From Lacrimispora sphenoides (GTDB lineage Bacteria > Bacillota > Clostridia > Lachnospirales > Lachnospiraceae), in the NCBI RefSeq assembly GCF_900105215.1, contig NZ_FOIP01000002.1:1178001-1242000 (forward strand): DNA of 64,000 nucleotides. The letters are read 5' to 3'. Positions 37,207 through 45,312 of the stretch are shown in pieces. Made by a program: the position numbers and the translations under genes. The notes under the pieces were generated by a model. That model was not told the DNA's origin and searched no databases. It was given only the letters and a program-made list of their open reading frames with translations. How positions within the stretch are numbered: position 1 is the first letter of the stretch; each line of letters starts with the position of its first letter.

Positions 37207-38754
37207 TTACTCTTTATCTGTGCTTTCAGCAATATCCTTGCTGATGTTTGCAACAATTACTTCACTTGCCGGTTCATTTATATTTGTACCATCAGGAATT
37301 CCAGTAATATTTACATTTCTGGTTACCTTGGCATCATATGTATTTGCCTTCATGATCTCTGTGATATCCAAACCGGTTGTTTCTTTTACAGACTCAATCG
37401 TCTTAGCTAAGACAGCTGGTACATAGCTCCCCATGGAAGTTACACCTGTATCACCATTCCCGCTGTCAATTATAGTAACCTTATCAATTGCAGCTAATGG
37501 TTCTGCAATTGCCTTTGCCATCTCTGGCAATGCCTGCACAATCATTTCCATCATTGCGGCCTGCCCGTATTTCTTCATTGCATCCGCTTTCTTTTCCATT
37601 GCTTCCGCCTCTGCAAGACCCTTCGCCTGAATGGCAGCAGCTTCTGCTTCTCCTTTGGCTTTAATACCTTCGGCTTCCTGGAGCATAGCAAATTTTTCTG
37701 CTTCCGCCTGGGCTTTTCTTGCTTCTGCCTCTTTTTCCTGCTCGTATTTCTTTGCTTCCGCTTCGCGCTGTCTTCTTGCCAAGTCAGCGGAAGCTTTTTG
37801 TTCTACCGCATAACGTTCTGCATCGGCTTTCTTATTAATTTCGGCTTCCAAAGTCTGCTGCATAACGGCAACTTCTTTGTTCTTTAGTTCTGCTTCCCGC
37901 TCTGTTTTTGCAATCTGGGCATTTACCGTAGCGGTCTGAACTGTTTTTTGCTGTTCCTGGTTCTGAATTTCATAGGCTGCATCCGCTTCCGCGCGTTTCG
38001 AGTCAGATTCTTTCTTTAATTCAGCCTTCCTGATCTCAAGTTCATTATTCTTCTGGGATATCTCTGTTTGAGCGAGTACTCTTGCATCATTAGAGGCTTT
38101 ATCCGCTTCTGCCTGAGCAATAGCAATGTCTCTTTCCGCCTGAGCTTTTGCGATAGAAGCGTCTTTCTTGATTCTTGCCGTATTGTCGGCACCAAGATCC
38201 TTAATAAGGCCATTCTCATCGGATATATTCTGGATATTGCAAGATACAATTTCAATCCCAAGTTTTTTCATATCTTTTGATGCTTTTGCCATTACCTGAT
38301 CGGAGAAGGAATCTCTGTCAGTATTGATCTCTTTTAAAGTAAGAGTACCGATAATCTCACGCATATTACCCTGTAGGGAATCCTGTAAGTCCTGGGTAAT
38401 CTGATCCTGGTTTTTATTTAAGAAGTTCTTAGCAGCTAATTTGATTCCTTCTTCCGTTGGTTCAATTCTTACTTTCGCAACAGCGTCCACATTCACGTTG
38501 ATGAAATCATTGGTTGGCACAGATTGTTCTGTCTTGATATCCACCGTCATCTGACCAAGGTAAAGCTTATCTAATCGTTCAAGAAATGGGATTTTAATTC
38601 CGGCGCGTCCGATTAAAATCTTTGGCTCTTTTTTTAATCCTGAAATAATGAAAGCCCTGTCTGGCGGTGCCTTTACATATCCGCTTGCTAAGATACCAAG
38701 CAGGACAATTACAGCTGCAGCAGTAAGAACGAATGGTAAAATAATCTCTAACAT
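37207..38754 (-). CDS. SPFH/flotillin-family membrane protein
   Basis: 515 residues from the ATG at 38754-38752 (AAAGGAG upstream; the longer frame from 38769 starts inside that site). One N-terminal membrane helix (ILPFVLTAAAVIVLLGILA) is followed by an SPFH/band-7 domain (about 30-210) and a long Ala/Glu/Lys-rich coiled coil (about 215-400) with many AEAEK repeats, as in flotillins. The C-terminal part is Gly-containing. Flotillins scaffold membrane microdomains. Its start lies only about 60 bases from the tRNA-derived repeat that ends the island. Confidence 0.9.
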   Translation of the reverse strand: MLEIILPFVLTAAAVIVLLGILASGYVKAPPDRAFIISGLKKEPKILIGRAGIKIPFLERLDKLYLGQMTVDIKTEQSVPTNDFINVNVDAVAKVRIEPTEEGIKLAAKNFLNKNQDQITQDLQDSLQGNMREIIGTLTLKEINTDRDSFSDQVMAKASKDMKKLGIEIVSCNIQNISDENGLIKDLGADNTARIKKDASIAKAQAERDIAIAQAEADKASNDARVLAQTEISQKNNELEIRKAELKKESDSKRAEADAAYEIQNQEQQKTVQTATVNAQIAKTEREAELKNKEVAVMQQTLEAEINKKADAERYAVEQKASADLARRQREAEAKKYEQEKEAEARKAQAEAEKFAMLQEAEGIKAKGEAEAAAIQAKGLAEAEAMEKKADAMKKYGQAAMMEMIVQALPEMAKAIAEPLAAIDKVTIIDSGNGDTGVTSMGSYVPAVLAKTIESVKETTGLDITEIMKANTYDAKVTRNVNITGIPDGTNINEPASEVIVANISKDIAESTDKE

Positions 38755-38813
38755 AATTTCTCCTTTCAAGCATAAAAAGTTTCAATTGCATTGTGTAAGT
38801 AATTCTTTACATG

Positions 38814-38877
38814 AAGAAAAAACCTCGTAAAAACGAGGTTTTTATAAAACTCCCGGGGGGGACTCGAACCCCCGACC
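38814..38877. repeat. Left attachment-type repeat: 3' part of tRNA-Thr plus terminator
   Basis: About 62 bases closely match 54232-54294: a terminator palindrome (AACCTCG-taaaa-CGAGGTT, with T-runs either side), then the acceptor 3' strand and T-arm of tRNA-Thr (CTCCCGG...ACTCGAACCCCCGACC). The match stops exactly inside the tRNA body; this copy has no anticodon or D arm and carries one extra G. It is the truncated tRNA end expected at the far side of an element integrated in the tRNA gene at 54266-54338. Confidence 0.8.
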
Positions 38878-38879
38878 CA

Positions 38880-39363
38880 TTGATTTGAGTATACATTTAC
38901 AAAATGAGTTTGTCAACACAAAAAAGGAAAGCAAATCACATGAATATGTTAACGAACACATTTATAAGTGTTGATATCAATGTAGATAATGACTGTAATG
39001 CCGGTTGATTAAATACAAAAAGCTTAATTTTGGGAATTAGTAGAAAAGTACGGAGTATGACGTACTTCAGGGTATGGGTATGAATTTAAGATATAGAGTA
39101 AAGTATAGTATAGCGGGTATCCAATATGAAGTGAACCCTCCATGTTAGATTTTTATCCAACATTTTGGGTTCAATTCAATTTCGGGCCCGCCCTTTATTT
39201 ATATTAAATTACCATAACCCATCTGTTATCCATTCAGGATCAGAACGGGGCGCTGCAGTATCCGGGACTGGTTGTATGATAGCATGGAAATGCTCAATTA
39301 CACGTCTTGTCTTTTTAGCTCATACATTATAGTACAATCTTAGCTAAGGAAGGTATATAATAT
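38880..39363. other. Non-coding left end of the island
   Basis: About 480 AT-rich bases without a credible gene. A long inverted repeat is at 39128-39177 (listed separately). TTTCGGGCCCGCC at about 39180 resembles the 3' arm of the terminator at 46858-46890, which suggests a remnant of a lost gene end. The Cys-rich gene's ribosome site (AAGGAAGG) is at the right edge. Confidence 0.4.
39128..39177. repeat. Long nested inverted repeat, possible IS-end remnant
   Basis: GAAGTGAACCC and GGGTTCAATTC are an 11-base inverted repeat with one mismatch. Inside it, ATGTT...AACAT adds a second pair. The TGAACC...GGTTCA form recalls the terminal repeats of IS3-type elements brought end to end. No transposase is present. 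A T-run is lacking, so it is a poor terminator. Confidence 0.4.
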
Positions 39364-39609
39364 ATGTGTTGCTTTAATAGACGTTGTGGGTGCAATTTCG
39401 GCTGTGGATGTAATAGATGTTGCGGCTGCAGATTAAATAGATGTTGCAATTTCGGCTGCGGATTTAATAGATGTTTTAATTTCGGCTGTGGATGTAATTT
39501 TGATAACGACTGCGATAATGATTGCGATAGAGACCGTTGCGATAGAGACCGTTGCGATAGAGACCGTTGTGATAGAGACCGTTGTGATAGAGACCGTTGT
39601 GGCTGCTAA
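39364..39609 (+). CDS. Cys-rich tandem-repeat mini-protein
   Basis: 81 residues with about 23 Cys. The first half has units close to NFGCGFNRC (30-base DNA repeats). The second half is five copies of DRDRC encoded by a 15-base tandem repeat that varies almost only at a C/T third position. AAGGAAGG lies about 12 bases before the ATG. Only Cys, Asn, Asp, Arg, Gly and Phe are common. Such composition fits metal binding or disulfide cross-linking, as in spore-coat or metallothionein-like proteins, but I recognise no family. The next gene, on the other strand, is arsC. Confidence 0.6.
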   Translation: MCCFNRRCGCNFGCGCNRCCGCRLNRCCNFGCGFNRCFNFGCGCNFDNDCDNDCDRDRCDRDRCDRDRCDRDRCDRDRCGC

Positions 39610-39687
39610 TAAAATAAGAATTAAGCTTCAATTTATGGCGATATGATAGTAATAGTACCAGCTTTATCTCAAGATAATGGTGAGAGA

Positions 39688-39722
39688 AGCTAATTAATTT
39701 ATATTTGCCACTCTACAAAAAG
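39688..39722. repeat. Dispersed repeat, copy 1
   Basis: GCTAATTAATTTATATTTGC and the following CACTCTACAAAAAG match 47652-47686 with a few differences. In the second copy the same sequence is half of a long hairpin; here the other arm is degraded. Confidence 0.5.
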
Positions 39723-39751
39723 AGGTAGGGCATCTATATCCCTACCTCTTA
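39714..39751 (-). terminator. Terminator of the arsenic operon
   Basis: AAGAGGTAGGG (39720-39730) and CCCTACCTCTT (39740-39750) form a perfect 11-base stem. On the minus strand a run of five T follows, so it ends the leftward ars transcript about 70 bases after arsC. Confidence 0.8.
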
Positions 39752-39819
39752 TAATACTTCTCAAGATTCTAAGAACACGTTGTCGAATCAGTATATGACT
39801 ATAATGACGGCGGCATTTT

Positions 39820-40212
39820 CTATCGGCCTAATTCTTCGGCTAAATTTATAATCCTTGTTTCAATAACGCGAATTGTTTCAATAAATTCATGGTCGCTCTT
39901 GCCAGTAGGATCGTTCAATCCCCAATCCTCACGACGCTTACATGGCAGGAATGGGCATTGGACGTTGCAGCCCATTGTCACCACAATATCCACGGGTGGG
40001 ATTTCTGCCAAGAGTTTGCTATATTGCGTTGCCTCCATATCAATATTGTAAATCTGTCTCATTAGACGCACAGCGTCTTGATTAATTTGTGGTTTGGTTT
40101 CCGTTCCTGCTGAATAGCATTCCATAACATCACCTGCAAGATGACGGCCTAACGCCTCTGCAATTTGACTACGGCAAGAATTATGAACACAAATAAACGC
40201 TACCTTTACCAT
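39820..40212 (-). CDS. arsC: Arsenate reductase ArsC (low-molecular-weight phosphatase type)
   Basis: 130 residues. The CX5R phosphatase loop is C8-VHNSC-R14. A second Cys group (MGCNVQCPFLPC, about 80-90) is placed where the thioredoxin-coupled family keeps its other two redox cysteines. It reduces arsenate to arsenite, using a thioredoxin as electron source, and Acr3 exports the product. Last gene of the operon, 13 bases after arsA. Confidence 0.93.
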   Translation of the reverse strand: MVKVAFICVHNSCRSQIAEALGRHLAGDVMECYSAGTETKPQINQDAVRLMRQIYNIDMEATQYSKLLAEIPPVDIVVTMGCNVQCPFLPCKRREDWGLNDPTGKSDHEFIETIRVIETRIINLAEELGR

Positions 40213-40225
40213 ATCATTCGTCCTT

Positions 40226-41962
40226 TCAAAGTGTTAATAAACGGTCGCCTTTGATTTCTTCACCACTCCATGTAATTAACGTAAATTTACTACCAGAATG
40301 TTTATCAACACGATTAATCCATTCAACCTCATTTGATGCCTTTGCCGCCAACATAGGATTAGTGGTATCCGTGCCGTACAATGATTGGTTGATAATCCAC
40401 CACTTAGCGGATATACCTGCCCGCTTCAAATCATCCTCCAAACGCAATGCCTCATAAACAGGTGTTGCTTCGGGCAGGGTCACAATAAGAACTTCGGTTT
40501 CATCAGATTTCAGCCTTGGAAGAAGTTTCTTCACTGATTCAGGGATTTCACCTTTTGTTCGCTGGATCTCATGATTGTAACTTTGAGTGGATTCCAGCAA
40601 AAGCAAGGTATGGCCGGTAGGTGCTGTATCAATCACTACTATTTGATCGTCGGCTTTATCAACTATTTCTGCAAAGGCTCGAAACACAGCAATTTCCTGT
40701 GTGCAGGGAGAACGCAGATCTTCCTCAACATAGGCAATATCTCCATCGCTCATACCAGACGCGCGGGCCTTGTCAAGCACTTCGGACTGGTATTTTTTCA
40801 GTTCTTCGGCCTCATCGATATGGCTCATAGAAACACCACAGTTTTCGTCTAGTACAAATTTGAGATGTGCAGCAGGATCGGTAGTTGTAAGATGAACTTT
40901 TTCTCCACGTTTTGCAAGACCCAATGCAACAGCAGCGGCAACAGTTGTCTTACCTACGCCACCTTTACCCATCGTGAAAATAACGCGCTTACCGCTTGCT
41001 GCCAGTTCGTCAATCACATTATTCAACGTAGGAACATGAACGGCAATCAGCGTTTCGTTGTGTACAGTTACATGGTCAGTATTTAACAAGGCACGCACAT
41101 TTTCAAGCCCTGTGACGTTATAGGCACGCAAGGGAACCATATGAAGCGGAAGCGTTTGTATACTTACCGGCATAGTGCTAATTGCGGTCTGCTGTTTCTC
41201 ATACAGATTGGAAGAAAGCGAGTCGCTGTATTCAGTTAGTACACCATTGATAACCAGCATTTGATTGCGAACTCCTAGGGAGGAAAGTTCGCCGGAAGCC
41301 CGTGCTGCTTCTTTGAACGGTGCTGTTTCGGGACGTGTCACAAGGATTAATGTGGTCAGGTTCCCGTCTGCCAAAGTTTCCACTGCCTGCTTGTAAATCA
41401 CCTTTTTGCTTTCCAGACCGGAAAGCTGGCCCAAACAGGAGGCACCGTGAGTGCTTTCGCTGATAAAATCACTCCATGCGGACGGAAGCTGAAGCATACG
41501 CAGCGTATGGCCAGTGGGTGCGGTGTCAAAAATAATATGGTCATATTCCTGTTGTATTTTACCGTCTGTGATAAAATTGGAAAATTCATTAAACGCTGCG
41601 ATCTCCACGGTGCAGGAGCCAGAAAGCTGTTCCTCCATATTAGCGAGAACAGCGCCAGGAAGTTTGCCGCGATAAGGAGCAATGACGCTTTCCCGATATT
41701 CAGCAGCGGCTTTAATTGGATCGAGATTCGCCACAACTAAATTAGGCACGTCGGGAATCGGAGTCCCCTTGTTTGTTAGCTCCATCGAAAAAACGTCTTG
41801 TAAATTAGAGGCTGGGTCGGTACTGATTAGCAGCACCCGTTTTCCACTATCTGCCAGCGATACAGCGGTGGCGCAGGCAACGCTGGTTTTTCCCACGCCG
41901 CCCTTGCCGGTATAGAAAAGGTATTTTGTAAGTTTGATAGTAAGTGGATCGAATAAATTCAC
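40226..41962 (-). CDS. arsA: Arsenical pump ATPase ArsA
   Basis: 578 residues from a GTG at 41962-41960, with AAAGGAGG about 11 bases upstream; a longer frame from 41998 would start before that site and is rejected. Two homologous halves each have a P-loop GKGGVGKT (near residues 20 and 330) and the signal DTAPTGHT. The metalloid-binding Cys are present: SGSCTVEIA and ASCLGQL in the first half, SPCTQEIA in the second. It should take arsenite from ArsD and drive export by Acr3 with ATP. The start is one base past the arsD stop. Confidence 0.95.
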   Translation of the reverse strand: MNLFDPLTIKLTKYLFYTGKGGVGKTSVACATAVSLADSGKRVLLISTDPASNLQDVFSMELTNKGTPIPDVPNLVVANLDPIKAAAEYRESVIAPYRGKLPGAVLANMEEQLSGSCTVEIAAFNEFSNFITDGKIQQEYDHIIFDTAPTGHTLRMLQLPSAWSDFISESTHGASCLGQLSGLESKKVIYKQAVETLADGNLTTLILVTRPETAPFKEAARASGELSSLGVRNQMLVINGVLTEYSDSLSSNLYEKQQTAISTMPVSIQTLPLHMVPLRAYNVTGLENVRALLNTDHVTVHNETLIAVHVPTLNNVIDELAASGKRVIFTMGKGGVGKTTVAAAVALGLAKRGEKVHLTTTDPAAHLKFVLDENCGVSMSHIDEAEELKKYQSEVLDKARASGMSDGDIAYVEEDLRSPCTQEIAVFRAFAEIVDKADDQIVVIDTAPTGHTLLLLESTQSYNHEIQRTKGEIPESVKKLLPRLKSDETEVLIVTLPEATPVYEALRLEDDLKRAGISAKWWIINQSLYGTDTTNPMLAAKASNEVEWINRVDKHSGSKFTLITWSGEEIKGDRLLTL

Positions 41963-41963
41963 T

Positions 41964-42821
41964 TTAGCAGCAACCTCCTTTGCAGCAGCAGCCCTCATTT
42001 CCCTGCGCCTTTTCTACTGGTTTTCCCAACAGACCGGCGGACAGGGCTAACCACTCTGTAAACTCCGCATTGGTGGGGTATTTGCCGGTCAAAACGATCT
42101 TTCCGTCTATCAGGGTAGCGGGCAAGCCAGCCGGCCCTTTATCATTGATGAAGTCATTCACAGCCTTATTATTAACAAACTCCATTGGTGCGCTGTTGAG
42201 ATTAAAACGATCAACAGTTACGCCGTTCTTTTTCAACGTATCAAGTACAGTAGAGATACGAAGTAATTCGGGATCAACCCCTACTCCGCAAAGTCCAGTC
42301 GAGCAGCACATAGCAGGTTCAAAAATTTGCATTGTTTTCATAAAGTTACCTTCTTTCATTGAATTTATTTTAGAATCGCGTCCCGTGAAGAAGCGTTCCA
42401 AATTAGCAGGCAGTGTGTAGGAGAGGCTTTCAGTCGGGAACTCCCCATAAATTGCGCGTAAGATACCATCTATAACCATTGCTTTTGGAGGCTGGTCGTA
42501 GGTCTTGCCCTCATAGGTAAATGTTCTGCAATCCACATTGTCACCACAAATTTCGCCACAGCTGCAACAGTTGTTTTCGGTGACGTTGCCACAAATGTCA
42601 AAACCGTTCACCCGTATGGTTGGGGAGCTTAAAAAATGGTATAGTTCTGCGAGTTCCTTTGTAGTGATATTGACATTGTTTACTATAACTTGGTAGTCCA
42701 GTGCTTCTAGTACACCGGAAAGTTCTGCAAGAGCTTCAATTAATGTGCTATCCGTAGCCATGCAACGATCACAGGTATTCAAGTCCAGATAAAGAAAATC
42801 AATACTTAATTTCTTTGACAT
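41964..42821 (-). CDS. arsD: DUF2703 protein fused in frame to ArsD metallochaperone
   Basis: 285 residues in one frame. Residues 1-160 are a Cys-rich DUF2703-type domain (CDRC near 16, then CGNVTENNCCSCGEICGDNVDC near 80). Residues 161-285 are a complete ArsD from its usual first Met (MKTMQIFEPAMCCSTGLCG), with the C-terminal pair CCCKGGCC. ArsD passes arsenite to ArsA. AAGAAGGT sits 7 bases before the internal ATG at 42341-42339, so ArsD may also be made alone. No stop separates the two parts, though the other frames around the joint have stops. The first start follows AAAGGAGG. Confidence 0.85.
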   Translation of the reverse strand: MSKKLSIDFLYLDLNTCDRCMATDSTLIEALAELSGVLEALDYQVIVNNVNITTKELAELYHFLSSPTIRVNGFDICGNVTENNCCSCGEICGDNVDCRTFTYEGKTYDQPPKAMVIDGILRAIYGEFPTESLSYTLPANLERFFTGRDSKINSMKEGNFMKTMQIFEPAMCCSTGLCGVGVDPELLRISTVLDTLKKNGVTVDRFNLNSAPMEFVNNKAVNDFINDKGPAGLPATLIDGKIVLTGKYPTNAEFTEWLALSAGLLGKPVEKAQGNEGCCCKGGCC

Positions 42822-42909
42822 GGTTTGTTCCCTCCTTTGAAAACCATTTTTGAGTGCTATTTTCGAGTTTACTATTATTAACCTGACGGCACTTTGGTCA
42901 TGACCAGGG

Positions 42910-43098
42910 TCAGCATTTACCACACATATTGTCAATGCTGTAAATCTTAGTATCATCCTCTGACACTCCATTCATATTGTTTAAACTATATGGAGTTTTT
43001 ATATCATTTGTGGTACTGTTCATATTATTTAGCCCATAAACAGCCTTCTGGTTGTTTGATACATCATTCATATTGTTAATGCTCAATTCGCCAACCAT
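42910..43098 (-). CDS. Small 16-residue-repeat protein of the arsenic operon
   Basis: 62 residues from the ATG at 43098-43096, 7 bases after AAGGAGG. It consists of three 16-residue units that each start S/G-I/L-N-N-M-N and end in V, P or I followed by Y, then a short last unit, SIDNMCGKC, with the only two Cys at the C-terminus. It lies between acr3 and the DUF2703-ArsD gene, on the same strand. I recognise no family. The repeat plus terminal CxxC suggests a metalloid-binding peptide or a multi-core peptide precursor; neither is shown. Confidence 0.65.
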   Translation of the reverse strand: MVGELSINNMNDVSNNQKAVYGLNNMNSTTNDIKTPYSLNNMNGVSEDDTKIYSIDNMCGKC

Positions 43099-43132
43099 AT
43101 AAATCCTCCTTATCAATGTGACTTTGTTCAAA

Positions 43133-44194
43133 TTACTTTTTGACATTGGGTTCTGGGAACCAATGGGTGGTTTTATTTGCTATTTTCACAAGAAAAAGCA
43201 TCACGGGTACTTCAGTTAAGACCCCAACGGTAGTAGCAAGCGCAGCGGCAGAGCTGGTACCAAACAGTGCGATAGCCACAGCGACAGATAGTTCAAAAAA
43301 GTTTGACGCGCCGATCATTCCGGCTGGTGCGGAAATAGAGTATGGCAGCTTCAGTAGTCGGGCAGTAAAGTAAGCGATAAAGAAAATCAGGAACGTCTGA
43401 ATAATCAGTGGTACAGCGATTAAGACAATGTGTAGAGGATTGCGGATTATTGTTTCTCCTTGGAACGCAAAAACCAGTACCAGCGTTAACAATAATCCTA
43501 TAGTTGTAACACCATCAAATTTTTTAACAAAAGTATTGTTGAAATATTCTTCACCTTTCTTTTTGATTACCAGTGTTCTGGTCAACATTCCACCTGCCAG
43601 CGGAATTACTACAAACAGCACTACCGATAAAATTAGAGTATCCCACGGTACAGAAACATTGGAAACGCCAAGAAGGAATTTTACTATGGGTACAAAGGCT
43701 ACTAAAATAATAAGGTCGTTGGTTGCTACCTGTACAACGGTATAAGCAGGATTCCCATTCGTTAAGCTGCTCCACACAAAAACCATCGCAGTACATGGTG
43801 CAGCTCCTAAAAGTACCGCGCCTGCCAGATATTGCGTTGCCAAATCTGGCGAGATGAATGCTTTGAAAATTACAAAGAAAAACAGTGAAGCTAATGCATA
43901 CATTGTAAACGGCTTAATAACCCAGTTAGTAATCCATGTTACATACAACCCTTTGGGATTTTTGCCAACATTTTTAATACTTTGAAAATCTACTTTCATC
44001 ATCATAGGGTAAATCATCAGCCAGATTAAAACTGCCATCGGTATAGATACTTTGGCATATTCAAACTGATTCATAAAATCGGGGATAGCTGGCAAAAACC
44101 TTCCTATTAATACGCCTATCACCATACAGAGAATAACCCATACGGTGAGATATTTTTGAAAAAAGCCTATGTCTGTTTGCTTATCTGATTTCAT
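43133..44194 (-). CDS. acr3: Arsenite efflux permease Acr3
   Basis: 353 residues with about ten membrane helices. The conserved Cys is in LLGAAPCTAMVFVWS near residue 137, and NWVIKPFTMYALA and GASNFFELSVAVAIALFG are further family blocks. Acr3 exports arsenite by itself or energised by ArsA. The ribosome site is AGGAGC. It follows arsR by about 110 bases; that gap holds a stem (CGGTGTC...GGCACCG) without a T-run. Confidence 0.94.
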   Translation of the reverse strand: MKSDKQTDIGFFQKYLTVWVILCMVIGVLIGRFLPAIPDFMNQFEYAKVSIPMAVLIWLMIYPMMMKVDFQSIKNVGKNPKGLYVTWITNWVIKPFTMYALASLFFFVIFKAFISPDLATQYLAGAVLLGAAPCTAMVFVWSSLTNGNPAYTVVQVATNDLIILVAFVPIVKFLLGVSNVSVPWDTLILSVVLFVVIPLAGGMLTRTLVIKKKGEEYFNNTFVKKFDGVTTIGLLLTLVLVFAFQGETIIRNPLHIVLIAVPLIIQTFLIFFIAYFTARLLKLPYSISAPAGMIGASNFFELSVAVAIALFGTSSAAALATTVGVLTEVPVMLFLVKIANKTTHWFPEPNVKK

Positions 44195-44306
44195 ATAATT
44201 ATGCTCCTGTCATATTGAATTTTTTCTATATTACGACAATTTTTTTATCGGTGCCAAATTTCCCCTAAGGAACATGACACCGACAACTGCGGTGACAGTG
44301 ATGCAT

Positions 44307-44624
44307 CTATATATCACCACCTTTACGATGGCAAATGCAATCGGGTTTCGAATTGAATATCTCTCCTAACTGCTGATAAAAAGCTTTTAGGTGTTCATCA
44401 TTCAATGAGTAATAAATCCATTTACCTTCCGGTCTTGCTTTCACTAAACCAGCACCCATCAACACTTTCATATCATGGGATAGGGTTGGCTGGGTAATAT
44501 GAAACTTCTCCAAAATACTACAGGCGCACAGCTCACCGCAAGAAAGCATATCGACAATTCGTAATCGTTTTGGATCGGACAAAGCCTTAAGGACTTTGGC
44601 ATTCTGAATATATTTTTCTTCCAT
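44307..44624 (-). CDS. arsR: Arsenic-responsive repressor ArsR
   Basis: 105 residues, a winged helix-turn-helix of the ArsR/SmtB family. The metalloid site is the motif CGELCACSILEKF near residue 30 (as ELCxC in classical ArsR) and the recognition helix is ITQPTLSHDMKVL. It represses the operon until arsenite binds. First gene of the minus-strand operon; its own promoter and operator lie just upstream. Confidence 0.94.
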   Translation of the reverse strand: MEEKYIQNAKVLKALSDPKRLRIVDMLSCGELCACSILEKFHITQPTLSHDMKVLMGAGLVKARPEGKWIYYSLNDEHLKAFYQQLGEIFNSKPDCICHRKGGDI

Positions 44625-44634
44625 AGTACAACCT

Positions 44635-44687
44635 CACATAGAATATTTTCTATATGTTATTGTATGCCGCTAATTTTGAAATGTCAA
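44635..44687 (-). promoter_or_regulatory. ars operon promoter and ArsR operator
   Basis: On the minus strand TTGACA (44687-44682), 17 bases, TACAAT (44664-44659) is close to consensus. Just downstream, CATATAGAA and TTCTATGTG (44656-44635) form a 9-base inverted repeat with one mismatch and a 4-base spacer, the usual form and position of an ArsR operator. Confidence 0.8.
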
Positions 44688-44689
44688 TA

Positions 44690-45312
44690 CTATTTTTCGC
44701 ATTCTTTCATCTAATAAATGTAGCTTCCTATTGTATGTATAAAAGATAAAAAGCCTTCTAAGGGCAAAAAGAGCAAGTGCAGTATACCTATTTTAGGATT
44801 TATTTCGATATAAAGATTATTACTTTCTTCAAGGCTAGGTGATAGGAGATGGACACAAGCTGATTTAGCTGGGGCAAGTAAGAAAATTAAGATAGTGGGA
44901 AAGTGGTGGGATTGAGAAAAAATAGGGTTTTAAGAAAGAAGGAATGCCAATGAGCTAAATACGGACTATTGGGAAGTAGAATGGCACATGGGAGCCAGAA
45001 ACACGGGTACAGGATGGTGCTCAAGGGATTTGGTTGATTGATGAGAATGATAATATCTAAGCTCGCACCGGAACAGGCTGGAGCGCTGCATTAATTACCA
45101 GAATTTGGTAAAAAGGTTGATTTTAGTTGCAAAAGTTGATATTATAAGAACATATTCTAAATTGTTGTGACTAAACGGATTTCATGAAATTTATAATCGA
45201 TTATATCAAAAAACTTATAAGTCATTTAAAAGATGGCTTTATTTTCTGTTCTTTCATTTATAAATTTAGAATATTAACAAATATTACACAAAATAACTTG
45301 GAGGAATTTTGC
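44690..45312. other. Gap of about 620 bases with degraded sequence
   Basis: I see no gene with a start and ribosome site. The middle (44960-45110) is richer in G than its surroundings and reads in pieces like a decayed wall-binding or secreted protein, but no frame is open for long. A frame from 45184 runs into the LamG-type gene without stop, but it starts without a ribosome site. The true start at 45313 has TTGGAGGA. Confidence 0.4.

Noticed and set aside
38850..38900. A second complete tRNA gene at the left island end
   Set aside because: Only the T-arm and acceptor 3' strand are present. The sequence beyond has no anticodon or D arm, and the acceptor stem has an extra G.
39523..39609. 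Possible CRISPR-like array in the 15-base repeats
   Set aside because: The units are adjacent with no spacers, in frame, and encode DRDRC; they are coding tandem repeats. No CRISPR array or cas gene was seen in the window.
41963..41998. Longer ArsA start at 41998
   Set aside because: It lies before the AAAGGAGG that serves the GTG at 41962 and would overlap the arsD coding end; the added residues are only the arsD tail read in another frame.
42822..42971. N-terminal extension of the DUF2703-ArsD gene
   Set aside because: AAAGGAGG just before 42821 defines the start, and the extension would overlap the end of the repeat-peptide gene.
44195..44306. Stem between arsR and acr3 as a terminator
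   Set aside because: CGGTGTC/GGCACCG forms a stem, but on the minus strand an A-run and not a T-run follows, so it would not stop transcription of the operon.
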